Assembly (NCBI GenBank): GCA_037074705.1
Contig: CM073596.1
Coordinates: 56,634,001 to 56,698,000 of the forward strand
Source: Zhengitettix transpicula
Lineage: Eukaryota > Arthropoda > Insecta > Orthoptera > Tetrigidae
Length of the DNA stretch: 64,000 nt
Direction of reading: 5' to 3'
This document shows positions 23,807 to 35,854 of this stretch, in pieces (within the stretch, counting starts at the first letter, position 1; each line of letters begins with the position of its first letter). The notes under the pieces are model-generated. The model saw only the letters and a program-made list of their open reading frames with translations. It ran no database searches and was not told the origin of the DNA. Both the position numbers and the translations under genes were made by a program.

Positions 23807-26262
23807 AAAAATTTAAAAAATAAAAATGATTTCAAGCAAGAAAATTTCAAGACATAGTTTTACTTAATATCACTATATTTACGTACGTTAAGACAATGAC
23901 AACAAAGTGTTACGTGTTTTTTACTGTTTACCAATGGCGATACAAATAATCTTAATTAGGAAAGGATTCGTGAAAATAGAACCAAACAATGAATATGTAT
24001 AAGATAAAAAAAACCGTTAAATAAGATAATAAATTGAATAATAAATATGACACCAAAAAATCAGAACATAAAATCCATAACTTTTCTTTAAGCCACAGTC
24101 TAAATGAAATATTTTTATTGACATAAAAATAAATATTAATGTAAGATGAATCACTCCAAATGAAGAGAAAATTTAAGATAAATTAAAGTTAAATATTAAA
24201 TAGGAAAGTGCATCGCAAATTTAGTATCTACTTTGATATTAATTTCAATATTTAATGTATCTGACATTAAACGTTGTCCATAATCCTAATTTCAGAAAAT
24301 TGATTAAAACATTATTATATTTTTGTTATGGAAGTTTGAAATTAACTTTGAGTTTGAATATTTTTTGGTTAAGTCCATCATTTTAACAAAACTAACGTTC
24401 ACCGGTAATCGATGCATATTATTTTATACGTAATATTGAGAGTTTACAAAAAACATTTACTTCGTTTTAAATTGTGAAAACGATAGATAAATAAATTATT
24501 TGATATATAAAACTAATATATTGTGTAGTGTAAATTAGCTGAATATTTTAGTTTGCAAATTTGTGACCTACAGGAACCAGTTTTTATGTACATTTCCAAC
24601 TTTCGGGTTTCATGTTCTTTTTGTAAACCAATATTTATTAATTAACTTATAATATTTATACAAATACTTCGTCAAACATAATTGACAGACAAATCATAAA
24701 TGTTGCCTTTTATTTTGAATATATAGTATATACATGTGGGTAGAAAAGTATTCAAATATTTTTTAATTCAAAGGACAAGAACTGGAGATAATTTGATAAA
24801 TTTTTCAATAATTTTCATTATTGTGAATGTTCAAAATTAATTATGATACGAAGAATATTGGAATTGTATGCATTCCTAAAAGAAGAGAAATTTTTGTGTT
24901 TTGCGTTGCTAATGAATTATGGATTGTCAATAATGAAACGGTATTTATAAATGTATGAAAATTTATGCGTTATCAATAATATTTTATTTCTGTTCACACG
25001 TATAATTAACTATCCCTCAATTAATTCTTAATATTTCACGTACCATCGATACGTAACATTAAAATCGCAGTATTTTATGACAGTTATTTTCTCATTATAG
25101 GCTATGACACCGTATGTTGGTGATCAACTTTGGCCATTTAATCGGTTATAAAATGAGTTTAGTCCTAAATGTCCACATAGAGCGCCATATGGTTCATGCA
25201 TAACTCGGCTTATAGTTCCACTTTTGCCTTTCCAGAGAACTCATCGGAAAATTAATCTGTGAAATATATATTAAAACAAATATTATCTAATTTTTTATTC
25301 AATTGAGGAAAGGTAAATGGAAAGTTTTTATGTAGTTACAAGGATCAGTCGGATATAATTTTGCCACAGTGTAGAAGAAGTAAAATACCTCAGACACGTT
25401 TTGATTACATTATAGGACTGATTAAATTTAAATTTACCAGGGGATAAAAAACACGGAAAGAAGAACTACTTCTCGAAAGTGAAGCCAGTATTTATATTTT
25501 AAAAATCAGCACGCATTCCAAGCTATTATTTAAATTAAAAATACGTGTATTCTGTTAATAGAAAGTAGGTTGTGGTAATGACTGAAACTTGTATGAAATA
25601 ATTTGCATAACCCATGGCTTAAACTACGAGTACGTGGAAGAACCTCTTACTCTCGCAAATTTGTGGAAGTTCCCATTACACCGGTATTGATTTATTCTAA
25701 AAGGTTTTGCCCTCGCCTTAATAGAATTCTAGTCCCTTTTCTTTATAGAGCCATTGTATTTGCATTACTGCAATGCCTCAAGCAAATCTCCGATTATGAA
25801 TAGTGAAAAAAAATGTGAAGGGAGAGAGAGTTCATTTCCGTTATACGAAACCAATTTCATCCTGCGGCAAGTATTGGGCCCCCCCCCCCATCTCACTCAG
25901 GAAATTACTACAAACAAATCAGTTGTTAGCTTATTATTAGAATCTCCGAAAGTAATTGCCATGTCGGAGATTGATTAGATGACGGTGGATCTATTTAGAT
26001 AAATTGTGCCAGAGTCTGCGATGAAATAAATCGATATTTTACTTATGTTGTGAATGTACCTCTGTCTGAAATATTCGTTGTATAAAATGTACCAAAAATT
26101 GAGATGATATTGAGACGATAATAAAATAAACCAATAAAAATAAGATTTTATTTTGCAAATCTAAACAAAAACAAAATCAATTTTCGAGTTTTAGTGGAGG
26201 GAAAAAATTTAATTTTATGATTAATTATGATAGACATTCTTCCAACAAATATTTATCACCAA
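23807..26262. other. AT-rich unique DNA
   Basis: No supported feature except an 11-base C run at 25879-25889. Open frames of 66 and 74 codons around 25603-25978 have no recognisable domain. Confidence 0.4.
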
Positions 26263-27023
26263 CTAGCTGGGTGCCCGGCGTTGCCCAAGATGTCATTTAT
26301 CTATAACCCCCGATATGACTCCAATTTCGGCTGCTTTTGCGCAATTTTTATGTAACGCTACTCGAACCCTAATCATTATAATTAACTCTGAAAAATATTT
26401 CTTCAACCCAAATATCTGCCGTGTTTGCATGTTCCAAAATTTGCTCCCCGCTACCCCTGCATCTGAGGGGTAAATGCCAATTTGAATGTCGTAACTAAAC
26501 ACAGTGACTTCCATAACCTTTGATTTGACTCCAATCTCGGTTGTATTCGCGTTATTTTACTGTAAAGCATCTCCACCCCAAACCCGAAGGGTGTCCTTTT
26601 CACAGGGCGTAGGGGATGAAAATTGTATTCAGATAACATTGGTAGAAACACTATCAATATCTTTGATCCCTAAAAATATTTATCCGACTCAAATATCGGC
26701 TGTTTTAGTATGTTTAAATATTTTCACCCCCGCTTCTGGGGTTGGAAGACGCGTCTCACCCCGACAGTGTTTGTTTCCTCGTCGCAAAGAACACGTGTAC
26801 GAAATTTGGTGAAAATTGCTCGACTGGTGTAGATTTGTATTTTATTTAGAAAACGTTTGTATGGGAACAAGAAAAGGGTTGTTTTTAGGGTTTTCCCGGA
26901 AGTTATTCGATTTTTTCTCGCCTTTTAAACCTTCCCTAGACCTTCACGAACATTTCAAGGCTAAGATAAGATAAATCCGTTCAGCCGTTCTCGAGTTTTA
27001 GTGAGACTAACGAACAGCAATTC

Positions 27024-27065
<42 letters not shown>
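26263..27065 (-). mobile_element. Non-autonomous Helitron-like element, copy H1
   Basis: Read on the minus strand the 3' end is GGGCAACGCCGGGCACCC followed by AGCTAG and then T. That gives a GC hairpin close to a CTAG terminus set before T, as Helitrons require. The 5' part reads TATATAAATGAATTGCTGTT, then TTAGTCTCACTAAAACTCG, preceded by a (TA)n and TATC-rich tract; a 5' TC start lies in that tract but cannot be fixed to a base. Inside are two or more ~300-bp modules shared with the tandem array at 3166-12290. No Rep/helicase coding sequence remains. Confidence 0.7.
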
Positions 27066-27068
<3 letters not shown>

Positions 27069-27092
27069 TATAGATAGATAGATATAGATAGA
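27027..27092. repeat. (TA)n / (GATA)n microsatellite
   Basis: A TA run to about 27066 followed by GATA-type repeats, at the 5' end of element H1. Confidence 0.95.
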
Positions 27093-27570
27093 AGATTACC
27101 CATAAAAACATCCTACACTTACTTGAAAAGAGTAGAAAGAAATGTAATACGAATGTTAGTGTCGTTTCTCTGATTTCTTCCACTATCTACGATTAAAATC
27201 ATTGAATTATCCAAATATTGGAATTAATTTTCCTTCCTATGAAAATATATTGATAATAAATTTAAATAGATCTGCCATCGTAGTTCCGTTTGTTACTCGT
27301 AAAAATGAGTAAGGCAACAAATATATTCCACATCGGCGAAAATCGTTTTACTTCGTTTATTTCCATTGCCATCTCGAGTAACTCCTCTCGTAGGATTGAA
27401 ATATTCAAAATTCAGCTATAAGACGTATATAGAGCTCAGATTGTAGAGCAGGTTGCAATATTCCATTTAAAATACCTGAAATCTTAAGTCATTCAGGTAC
27501 GGAAATTCTTGAAATCCTAAAACTCTTGAAGTTGTATTTGTAAATTTATTTGATTACAAAGGTCAAAGCA
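27093..27570. other. AT-rich spacer
   Basis: Nothing recognised. Confidence 0.4.
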
Positions 27571-27782
27571 ACCTAATGCAGGTTTTTCTAGGGGTTTCCC
27601 TGCATTTATTTAGGTGAATGCCGGGTTGGATCCTTAAACCATAACCCGGGGGCCCTAGTTAACCCTTGGCTACCTTCCTCTACCCTTTGACATCCCCCCT
27701 TTTAAATCCCTTCGTATGCTATTAAAGGGGAGTTGCCCAATGTGGATCACCCTCATGTAGCCTGTTGCCCTAAAAAAAAAAG
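27571..27782 (+). mobile_element. Family S retroposon, copy S4 (5' truncated)
   Basis: Starts at ACCTAATGCAGGTTTTTC and runs through the conserved 3' third to CCTGTTGCCCTAAAAAAAAAA. About 60% of the element is missing at the 5' end, which is usual for incomplete target-primed reverse transcription. I see no clear target repeat. Confidence 0.8.
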
Positions 27783-29281
27783 AATACGTACTGCTATCAA
27801 ATACGAGGAAAAAAAGTTGGTTCAAGTGTACAATAGTGAGCTTGGGTTCTTCAGTTCACGACAGAAAACTATTTTATTTCGGCAGTAAAAATCGTATTCT
27901 TTATTTCACTAAAAACTAAAATTGCAAATAACTTTGATTGACCACAAGTTTATTTTACAAAAAGATTCACGGACTACAAAAAAATAATTGGTAATCGATG
28001 AACTGGTTATGAAACACCAAAAGGCACAGGGCTTCAAATATTAGAACATAACATGTTTGCTTAACAGATAATTATTATGGTTTTAAATATGGAGAAAACG
28101 AAATTTATCATAAATTTAAGTATAAATTATATTTCGTGATCCTGATCAGTTAACTCAGTTTCATGTCCTACAAGTCTGAGCTTTATTTGGATGTATTTCT
28201 TCCATTCCTAAATAAATAATATATTTTGTGACAACAGTTCATTTAATTAATCTTCTTCCGGAAAATCATGTAATCACAACGAATGCCATTCATATTTTCT
28301 GTTTACTTGGTTTTCATGGTAATTCCTCACCTGTACTCGATCACGGGTTAATTGTGTGTGTTCCATATTGAGGACAGCCCTCTACAGCCGAATGTAGAGA
28401 TTTCGCGAGGAATGCCATTCTCGTTTTAATTATCCTCAACAAGTGGTGTTTCTCACTCGCGCAGTTTAACTCCACAATTTATTTTGGTTTCCCGGGGCAG
28501 AAGTCATCCATCCATTCATTGATTCATTAATACGGAGTGGCGTGACCTCTTCGACGTTCGTCCTCTAATTGGTTTAAAAGTACTGGTTAGTAATTGCCGA
28601 CATGCTGTCTAATTGCTGCATCCCTTCCCTTTCCACCCCCGCCCATTTAAGTGATAGGGTTAGCCCCGTCTTCCGCTTCCACACTCAGCCAAATTGCCAC
28701 TCGTAAAAACGAAAGCTCAAAAAGACACGCCTCATTATTAAAATCGCATCGAGCAACCCTTGAAGCGTGTAGGCCCCGAGGTACAAGACGTGTAATTGAA
28801 AAATCTCCCGTTCGTTCGGCATATCGAAACTCATTAAGGGATGCGACTGACAGAGGATGAAGGATGGAGAATTCTTTTGTGTGTTTTAAGTACACCGTGC
28901 ATTTCCTTTATTCCCTGAATATTTTCTCGATCCTCTTTTCTGCGCTATTGAATTATTGAGATTCAATGTGATGAACTGATTTGAATGCTCGCTTATTAAT
29001 TCTGGGACGAAATACCAATTAGAGGAAATCCGTGTTAAAAAATAATATCAATCATATTACCTGTATGGGTAATGTAAAAAACGAACGAGGTGACTAGCAA
29101 AGTTACCAAATTGTTAACTGATTGACATCGCGGATTTTTATCGCCTAAACAAAATAAAAATGTTTATAGGAGAGACAAGTTGGAAATACAACCTACATGC
29201 CTTGTATAAATTTTTTTTGACAACATTTCAGCCAGAATTCCCAGCAACCACACACATTTGGAAGTACACTATACATTAAAG
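27783..29281. other. Unique DNA with a GC-balanced island
   Basis: AT-rich to 28300. Then 28320-28860 is less AT-rich, with homeobox-like ATTA cores and no simple repeats. No exon, tRNA or repeat recognised. Confidence 0.35.
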
Positions 29282-29294
29282 TTGGTCGAGGTAA

Positions 29295-29859
29295 TTTTTT
29301 TTTTAGGGCAACAGGCTACATGAGGGTGATCCACTTTGGGCAAGTCACCTTTAATAGCATAGGAAGGGATTTGAAAGGGGGGATGCGGAAGGGTAGAGGA
29401 AGGTAGCCAAGGGTTACTAGGACCCCCGGGCTATAGTTTCAGGATCCAACCCGGCATTCGCCTAAAGAAATGCAGGGAAAACCCTAGGAAAACCTGCATC
29501 GGGTAGGTCGGGCATTGGATACTTGTCCCACGCCCTTCCGATAGCGGGAGAGGAGTTTGCTGTGGGGACGCAGCATTCCCTTCTCCGTGCCTCGAGCAGT
29601 TTAGTGGGCAGCTGGCAGACTATTCCAATGGGAATAGCGAACAACTCTTACCGTATGCCCAAGGTCTGTGACCCCGGAACATACACATCTCTCAAAACAC
29701 GCCGAGATGCCTCGGCTTGTGGTAACCTTAGTTCAAAAACGGAGAGGAAAAGGCATCCCCAAAGGTAGCCCCTTCGTACCTCTCCTAAAAGGTTCTGCCT
29801 GCGAGAGAACATCTCTCACAGGTATTGCCTGCGAGAGAATAGCCCTCGCAGGCCTAGTA
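29295..29859 (-). mobile_element. Family S retroposon, copy S5 (type I, full length)
   Basis: A 565-bp insertion with a perfect 13-bp target repeat, TTGGTCGAGGTAA, at 29282-29294 and 29860-29872. The tail is a T run on the plus strand at the left. The element's 5' end (right) carries two successive hairpin-like CCTGCGAG...CTCGCAGG motifs (29807-29850). The next stem is GGAGAGG (29741-29747) paired with CCTCTCC (29779-29785). The bounds set by the target repeat make this the reference for the full element length. No tRNA, 5S or 7SL head is visible. Confidence 0.9.
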
Positions 29860-29872
29860 TTGGTCGAGGTAA

Positions 29873-30887
29873 ACTTACTACATTAATTATAAAAGTATGA
29901 TGTACATTTCCATCTCGCTGCGAATTTAACTTGAGACTTTCGTCGGTTGATCAAAGTTGTACGAAAGAGTTTTGGTTTAACGGAAAGTTGTTCAACATAG
30001 AACAAATTATCGCAGTAAAGAAACAGTTTGTAGTCTCCAAACATTCATCTTATTCTAGAATTATGCCCAAAAATCTTTATATTAAATCAAACATAAATTA
30101 ATATACAAAATCGATAGTACGAAACTCAAATATATATTATTATTCCTTATCGTTAAACTAATTTCTTTGCTTTTATATTAATATAATTGCTTTTGAGTTC
30201 ATCTCACGGTTTGAGCGTTGTGTCCTTACGATTTTTCATCAACAAACATTGTATGGTAATTCTTTTAAACAATTACTTTTGTCCATTTCTAATATATTAT
30301 CATTTAGTTTATAACTATTACGGCCTTGTTTATATTTTCAATTTTAATTTTAATTGACAAATTCTATAATTTTCATTTTCAGTCTGGATTAACGGATGTG
30401 GAAAATATGAAAAGATTATACTGTCAATAAAGGGGGATATATTTCGAGAAATATCTCCAGCTATACTGTAAATTATATACCACTACACATGCTTACTAAT
30501 TATTAATATATGATTCTACAGAAATAAATTATAAGATATATGTAACAAAACTAAACTGTTGACGAAAACGTGACAATAGCAAACATTAATCGAGCAAATA
30601 TTTATTAATATACTTCAAAGTAATGAAGTGCCAGAAACGGTCAAGGATGAAATCAAAAGAAAACATTTATACGAAAAGCAGTAGTGTATTGTATGAACAA
30701 CTGGTGGGAATTTTAATATTAATACGTGTATAAGGAATATTAGTGATCTGCACGAAATTATTTAATTATTTATTGAGATGCTTATGATTGAAACCTTAAA
30801 CGACGCAATAATACATTTCTTTTGAAAACAGTGTGTTCTTTACACCTCCTTAATTTTCTACTTAATGTAATATATTTGAAATTAACT
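29873..30887. other. AT-rich unique DNA
   Basis: Nothing recognised in about 1 kb. Confidence 0.4.
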
Positions 30888-30897
30888 TCTACATAAT

Positions 30898-31428
30898 TTT
30901 TTTTTGGGCAACAGGCTACATGAGGGTGATCCACATTGGGCAACTCCCCTTTAATAGCATAGGAAGGGATTTGAAAGGGGGGATGCGGAAGGGTATAGGA
31001 AGGTAGCCAAGGGTTACTAGGGGCCCCCGGGCTATATTTTAAGGATCCTACCCGGCATTCGCCTAAAGAAATGCAGGGAAAACCTTAGAAAAACCTGCAT
31101 CGGGTAGGTCGGGCATTGGGTACTTGTCCCACGCCCTTCCGATAGCGGGAGAGGAGTTTGCTGTGGGGACGCAGCATTCCCTTCTCCGTGTCTCAACTAG
31201 TTTAGGAGGCAGCTGGCCGACTATTCCAATGGGAATAGCGAACAACTCTTACCGTATGCCCAAGGTCTGCGACCCCGGAACATACACGTCTCAAAACAGG
31301 CCTAGGTGCCTCGGCTTGTGAGAACCTTAGTTCAAAAACGGAGAGGAAAAGGCATACCCAAAGGTAGCCCCTTCGTATCTCTCCTAATAGGTTCTGCCTG
31401 CGAGAGAATCCTCTCGCAGGCACTGTCC
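30898..31428 (-). mobile_element. Family S retroposon, copy S6 (type I, near full length)
   Basis: Flanked by TCTACATAAT at 30888-30897 and 31429-31438. The 5' end (right) has a perfect 12-bp hairpin, TGCCTGCGAGAG / AATC / CTCTCGCAGGCA, at 31395-31422. The second stem is GGAGAG (31340-31345) with CTCTCC (31379-31384). Its right target repeat is at once the left flank of copy S7. Confidence 0.85.
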
Positions 31429-31438
31429 TCTACATAAT

Positions 31439-31652
31439 TTTTTTTTAGGGCAACAGGCTACATGAGGGTGATTCACATTGGACAACTCCCCTTTAATAGC
31501 ATAGGAATGGATTTGAAAGGGGGGATGTGGAAGGGTAGAGGAAGGTAGCCAAGGGTTTCTAGAGCCCCCGGGCTATATTTTAAGGATCCTACCCAGAATT
31601 CGCCTAAAGAAATGCAGGGAAAACCTTAGAAAAACCTGCATCGGATTATTCC
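31439..31652 (-). mobile_element. Family S retroposon, copy S7 (5' truncated)
   Basis: Follows S6 in the same orientation, starting with a T run and GGGCAACAGGCTACATG and stopping at CTGCATCGG. The sequence after it has CCTCTACAT (31653-31661), matching CCTCTACAT just before its T run. This fits a separate insertion at nearly the same target as S6. Confidence 0.75.
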
Positions 31653-31661
31653 CCTCTACAT

Positions 31662-32555
31662 TTTCTACCAATTTAATGTCATCGTGCCAGAGTGAAAGTT
31701 GTATTTCGTGAACATTTATACACGCAAAGGTTTAGTAACTAAAATCTTGACGTTACAAATGATTGTTTTGCTAAGCTGAGCCGGATATCCATTTAAAGGA
31801 GTTTAACGCGTTTATCACACATTACCACAATCCGGTCTGAGCTTCAAATCGATGAACCCGCTCACATTTTCATACACATTGCCGTGGAATACTCGTGCTA
31901 TGAATTCCGAATAATTTCCGAAATTCACCCCGTGAAACATAAATTTTACATTGAAAATTCCTTCGCATTTAAGCGCTGTAATTTGTATGTATGAGATATT
32001 TTGCATGAAAATGAAAATCATTCGAACCGTTTGAATACTACAGTTCAGAAAAGAGAACGTTAATGCACCATAAATATACTGGTAATGAAATGTAAACTAT
32101 AGATATACGTGAAATTGTAATTATGATGAGTTTACAATATTTTCTCTTCGTTCTAAAAACACTTTTTATGTAAAAAAAAGTAATAGCGGTTATTAGTTCC
32201 ACAAATAGAATACTAATAATTGAAGGATTAAGGTAATATTAATAAAAATAAAATTACGAATGAATGTTTAAATATTTGTAATACGTTATTTGATATTCTA
32301 CTAATCTACTAAAAACTTCATCACGTAACGTGCAGTGTATATTTTGTAGCCTACGCGTGGAATTTTACAGTATATTCTATATAAAATATGTTACTTATTA
32401 ATACCACTTTCCTAACTTTTAACGGTTATAAAAGGCGATACAGTTATTAATTTAATTTAATTTAATTTCAATGGCAAATTGTGAGCTTTTATAGACAATA
32501 TTTTCCATCTTAATCGGACATGCGCTTACTTCAGACGTCTTTACTTGCCGAATCC
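31662..32555. other. AT-rich unique DNA
   Basis: Nothing recognised. Confidence 0.4.
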
Positions 32556-32781
32556 AAAATTATAATGGTGTGTAACAAATATAACTGCAGACAGATGACT
32601 TGTTCAAACCACCAGGTTTCTGTTGCGTGTCGATCAAAAATCCCCAACTTTTATAATCACATGAAGAAAGGAACAAGTTACGTTGAGTGGTATTTATATT
32701 ATCATTTAATTTTGACTGTTCACTGGCTACGTCATTATATATTTGTTAGTTTTAAACTAATACAGACGTTTCTAAATTTTT
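32556..32781 (+). pseudogene. Possible piggyBac-like transposase remnant
   Basis: The frame holds SNHQVSVACRSK, IPNFYNHMKKG and YVEWYLYYHLILTVHW. In piggyBac-like transposases a block of the form P..I..YN.hMGGVD..D......Y is characteristic. Here YNHM is kept while GGVD is replaced by KKGTS, and the later aspartate by glutamate. About 75 codons remain open and end in TAA at 32781-32783. A diverged copy lies at 18940-19065, as expected for a repeated element. The assignment is tentative. Confidence 0.4.
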
Positions 32782-32783
32782 AA

Positions 32784-33189
32784 TAGAACTATACAGATTC
32801 TGTCAAGATCTAGATATAATTGTTCTCAGATTTTGCTCAAGTATAAACGTGAGTGTGTAGTGTTATTTTAATTGTTTTTAGCTATAAAAAAACCAGATAG
32901 AGTGATGCGTTGTAATGTCGAGTACCACATTTATAAATTCCCCCACTAAAAGTACATACAGACTGAAAAGCAGAAGAAAAATGCCCACAATCCTTCAGAT
33001 ACGTAAAATTAATGGTTTGCTATACTAATTAAAGGCTGTGCCACCGACGGTGACACACAGTAAGGAATTTCTGAGCAACTTTACCGTCTGGACCACGTTA
33101 ATAAAAGTTAGGTCGTTTTCCCAGGTGTGTTTACGGATTTTTCTTTGACATGTTTACATGTTCGCATTGTTTTGCTTACACGTATAGTA
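32784..33189. other. AT-rich spacer
   Basis: Nothing recognised. Confidence 0.4.
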
Positions 33190-33714
33190 ACACATCGTAG
33201 GAACCCGAAACCCAACAAACCAAAATCCCACCCTGAAAATTACCGACCAATAAGTCTCCTTCCTACAATCTCCAAACTATTTGAAAAATTACTTCTCCCT
33301 CATCTAATCAATCAACTCTCCTTCCTAGTTCCTGACACACAATACGGTTTTCGTCCAAAACATTCCTGCTGCCATCAATTATAATCCCTCTCCAACCTCA
33401 TAAACAACTCCTTCGAACAACGTAAATCCTGTATCACCACTTTTATTGACATAGAAAAAGCGTTCGACAAAATTCATCATCCTTCCCTTCTCTCAAAAAT
33501 CAAAGATTACTTAAATGACACCCATTATAGAATACTCATCAACTACCTCTCCAACAGAACCTTCTCCATCAAAATAAATAACCACATCTCCCAACCCCAC
33601 CCCATCGCTGCAGGAGTCCCCCAAGGAAGCGTCATTGCCCCCTTCTTATACATCTTCTTCTCCCACGATATCCCACAACATCGTAGTTACTTTCTCAATG
33701 GAAGATCAATGTAG
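33190..33714 (+). pseudogene. Jockey-like LINE reverse transcriptase fragment
   Basis: One frame encodes, in order, NYRPISLLPTISKLFEKLL, QYGFRPKHS, FIDIEKAFDKIHHPSLL, a block LINYLSNRTFSIKI, and AAGVPQGSVIAP. These are the fingers/palm motifs of non-LTR reverse transcriptases of the jockey/CR1 type. A single in-frame stop (TAA at 33382-33384) breaks it. The frame ends at TAG 33712-33714, before the YADD catalytic box, and the endonuclease and thumb are missing. Some 170 codons of an expected ~900 remain. Only one nonsense change in this length suggests a fairly young fragment. Confidence 0.85.
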
Positions 33715-35299
33715 AATAAATCTTAAGTCGTAAGTTAATAAATCATAGAGATCTTGAATCTCCAGAGGCTGATTGCAACGAGAAATACTCCGCAGTTTTA
33801 GACATTTCTCTGAAACTGAGGTTAATGACAGTAATTTTCCATAAATTTTTCTACCTGTTCGTTTCCGGTGTGAACGGTGTTTGACAGGCAGTGATGAAAA
33901 CTATTCGACACATGTGGGTGTGTGGGTAAAGCGACAATTATTTCCGACCCGGCGTGATGTTTTACACTCGCGCGTGTGTGTGTGTGTGTGTGCGTCACAC
34001 AAAGGGGTGTTGGTACGACGATCACAGGAATTTCATAACATAAATGTGAGAGCTAGCTTTGTGGCGGATCAATTGGCCGTCGACTCCCTTTTGTAGTCGA
34101 GGTCCTTTAAAATGACACCTGTTAACAACAACGTGCCCGATATGACGAGGGAAAAAAAGGGGCGTAACGAATTTCCATTTTGTACAAACCTCTATCGCAA
34201 CCCCCATTTCCAATATTTCGTCAGTGATTTTAGAAGTTATTAGTTGCCGAGAACAATGCAAACACACAGAAAGGATGGCGAGAGTAGAGAAAAGAAAGAG
34301 AGTAGTCATTTATGAAGCGTGTTAAATTTTTCGTTGTGTATTGGATAAAACGACATAGATCGATAATTTGATAGTAGTTCCGTTTATGGAGATTAAATCA
34401 TTTAAACCGTGAAAACCCTTCGGCAACGTTTGCCGTGTGGTCCCGTTAAGTAACCCAACGGCGAATAATATTTTTTAAAAATTGGACATTCAGAAATATT
34501 GTCTTAAAACTTCGATGGTTTACTATTATTTAAACTGGGATCGTGGTTTGAGGTATATTGCAAGGATTTTCAAGAAACACAAAGACATAGAAGTCCCATT
34601 TACAGTATGTTTAAGTTTTATGTAAATGAAAACAAAATTTTATATAAAATAAAATATGATCTAACAAAAATAATTGTCTGTATTTAAATGGGTCTTTAAT
34701 TAAATCTAAATACATGTTAAGATAAGATATTTATTAAAACCTCTTCAGATACTGGTAAAAATTTAAACTTTTAGTACTTTTACATAATCGAGTATGATAT
34801 AAAAAATTATCTTTAATATTTCACTATAGCACAACATTCTTACTTTTTAAAGACAAAAATTATTTTATAGATTATATTTCACTTAGAAAACAATATTTCT
34901 ACGGTAGTTCTAGCACCTTAGAATGTGTTTGCTACTACTGGTTGTTTTTTTAGACTTAAGTTGTTCAGTTAGCCATTCGCATACACTTTTCTCTTATTGT
35001 CTAAATTATTTTCGAAGATATATTTTATTGTGCATACCTTTAAAATAAAAACAATGGAGGTAAGTGAATATTCTGATTGAAAAACAGTGTGAAAAGTGAC
35101 TTACTCGTTACATACCTTATAAGGAGAGTAGCTTATTTCTTTTATAAACTTCAGGAATAACTTCTCAAATTATATTTTAGCATTGTGCTTAAAGACTTTC
35201 AACATAATTGTTAATTCAAATTAATTATTGACGTCTTATGAAACAGAGATATGGTTATTCTTAACATAAAGGTTTTACGAAAAATGATGTATAAATCAC
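33715..35299. other. Unique DNA with TG repeat
   Basis: A TG run lies at 33970-33993 within a GC-balanced stretch (33830-34320). The remainder is AT-rich. No gene supported. Confidence 0.4.
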
Positions 35300-35382
35300 T
35301 TTTTTTTAGGGCAACAGGCTACATGAGGGTGATCCACGTTGGGCAACTCCCCTTTAATAGCATAGGAAGGGATTTGAAAGGG
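35300..35382 (-). mobile_element. Family S 3' end fragment, copy S8a
   Basis: T run plus about 75 bp of the element's 3' end (GGGCAACAGGCTACATG to GATTTGAAAGG), stopping abruptly at unrelated sequence. It is followed on the plus strand by a ~186-bp passenger and then by another S copy in the same orientation. Confidence 0.75.
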
Positions 35383-35568
35383 ACAGTTGGCACGTGATGT
35401 TTTCACTGCGACTCTAGAGGCTTGTGTTGCGCTTTGTTGAAAAACTTGAATTATCAGAAACGTTTCAGCTTTCACCGCACAAAATATTGCGATTAATACT
35501 AAAGATAACTTAAATAATATCGAGAAGGATAATATGGACTGGTCGGATGACCGCTCTGATAGTCTTCT
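35383..35568. other. Passenger sequence between two S pieces
   Basis: About 186 bp not related to family S, lying between S8a and S8b. On the plus strand it contains ATG at 35534 starting MDWSDDRSDSLL, which runs open to TAA exactly at the junction with S8b. The stretch before it looks like a 5' untranslated region. It may be a captured piece of a transcript, or simply older DNA that received two insertions. I do not recognise the protein start. Confidence 0.4.
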
Positions 35569-35854
35569 GTAATAGGCTACATGAGGGTAATCCACTTTGG
35601 GCAAATCACCTTTAATAGCATAGGAAGGGATTTGAAAGAGGGGATGCGGAAGGGTAGAGGAAGGTAGCCAAGGGTTACTAGGGCCCACGGGCTATATTTT
35701 AAGGATCCTACCTGGCATTCGCCTAAAGAAATGCAGGGAAAACCCTAGAAAAACCTGCATCAGGTAGGTCGGGCATTGGGTACTTGTCCCACGCCCTTCC
35801 GAAAGCGGGAGAGGAGTTTGCTGTGGGGACGAAGCATTCCCTTCTCCGTGCCTC
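35569..35854 (-). mobile_element. Family S retroposon, copy S8b (5' truncated, no tail)
   Basis: Begins with AATAGGCTACATGAGGGTAA, lacking both the T run and the GGGCAAC terminus. It continues as a type I body and stops at TTCTCCGTGCCTC, where copy S9 begins. AATAGGCTACATGAGGGTAA is itself a type II variant, so the copy mixes markers of both types. Confidence 0.75.
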
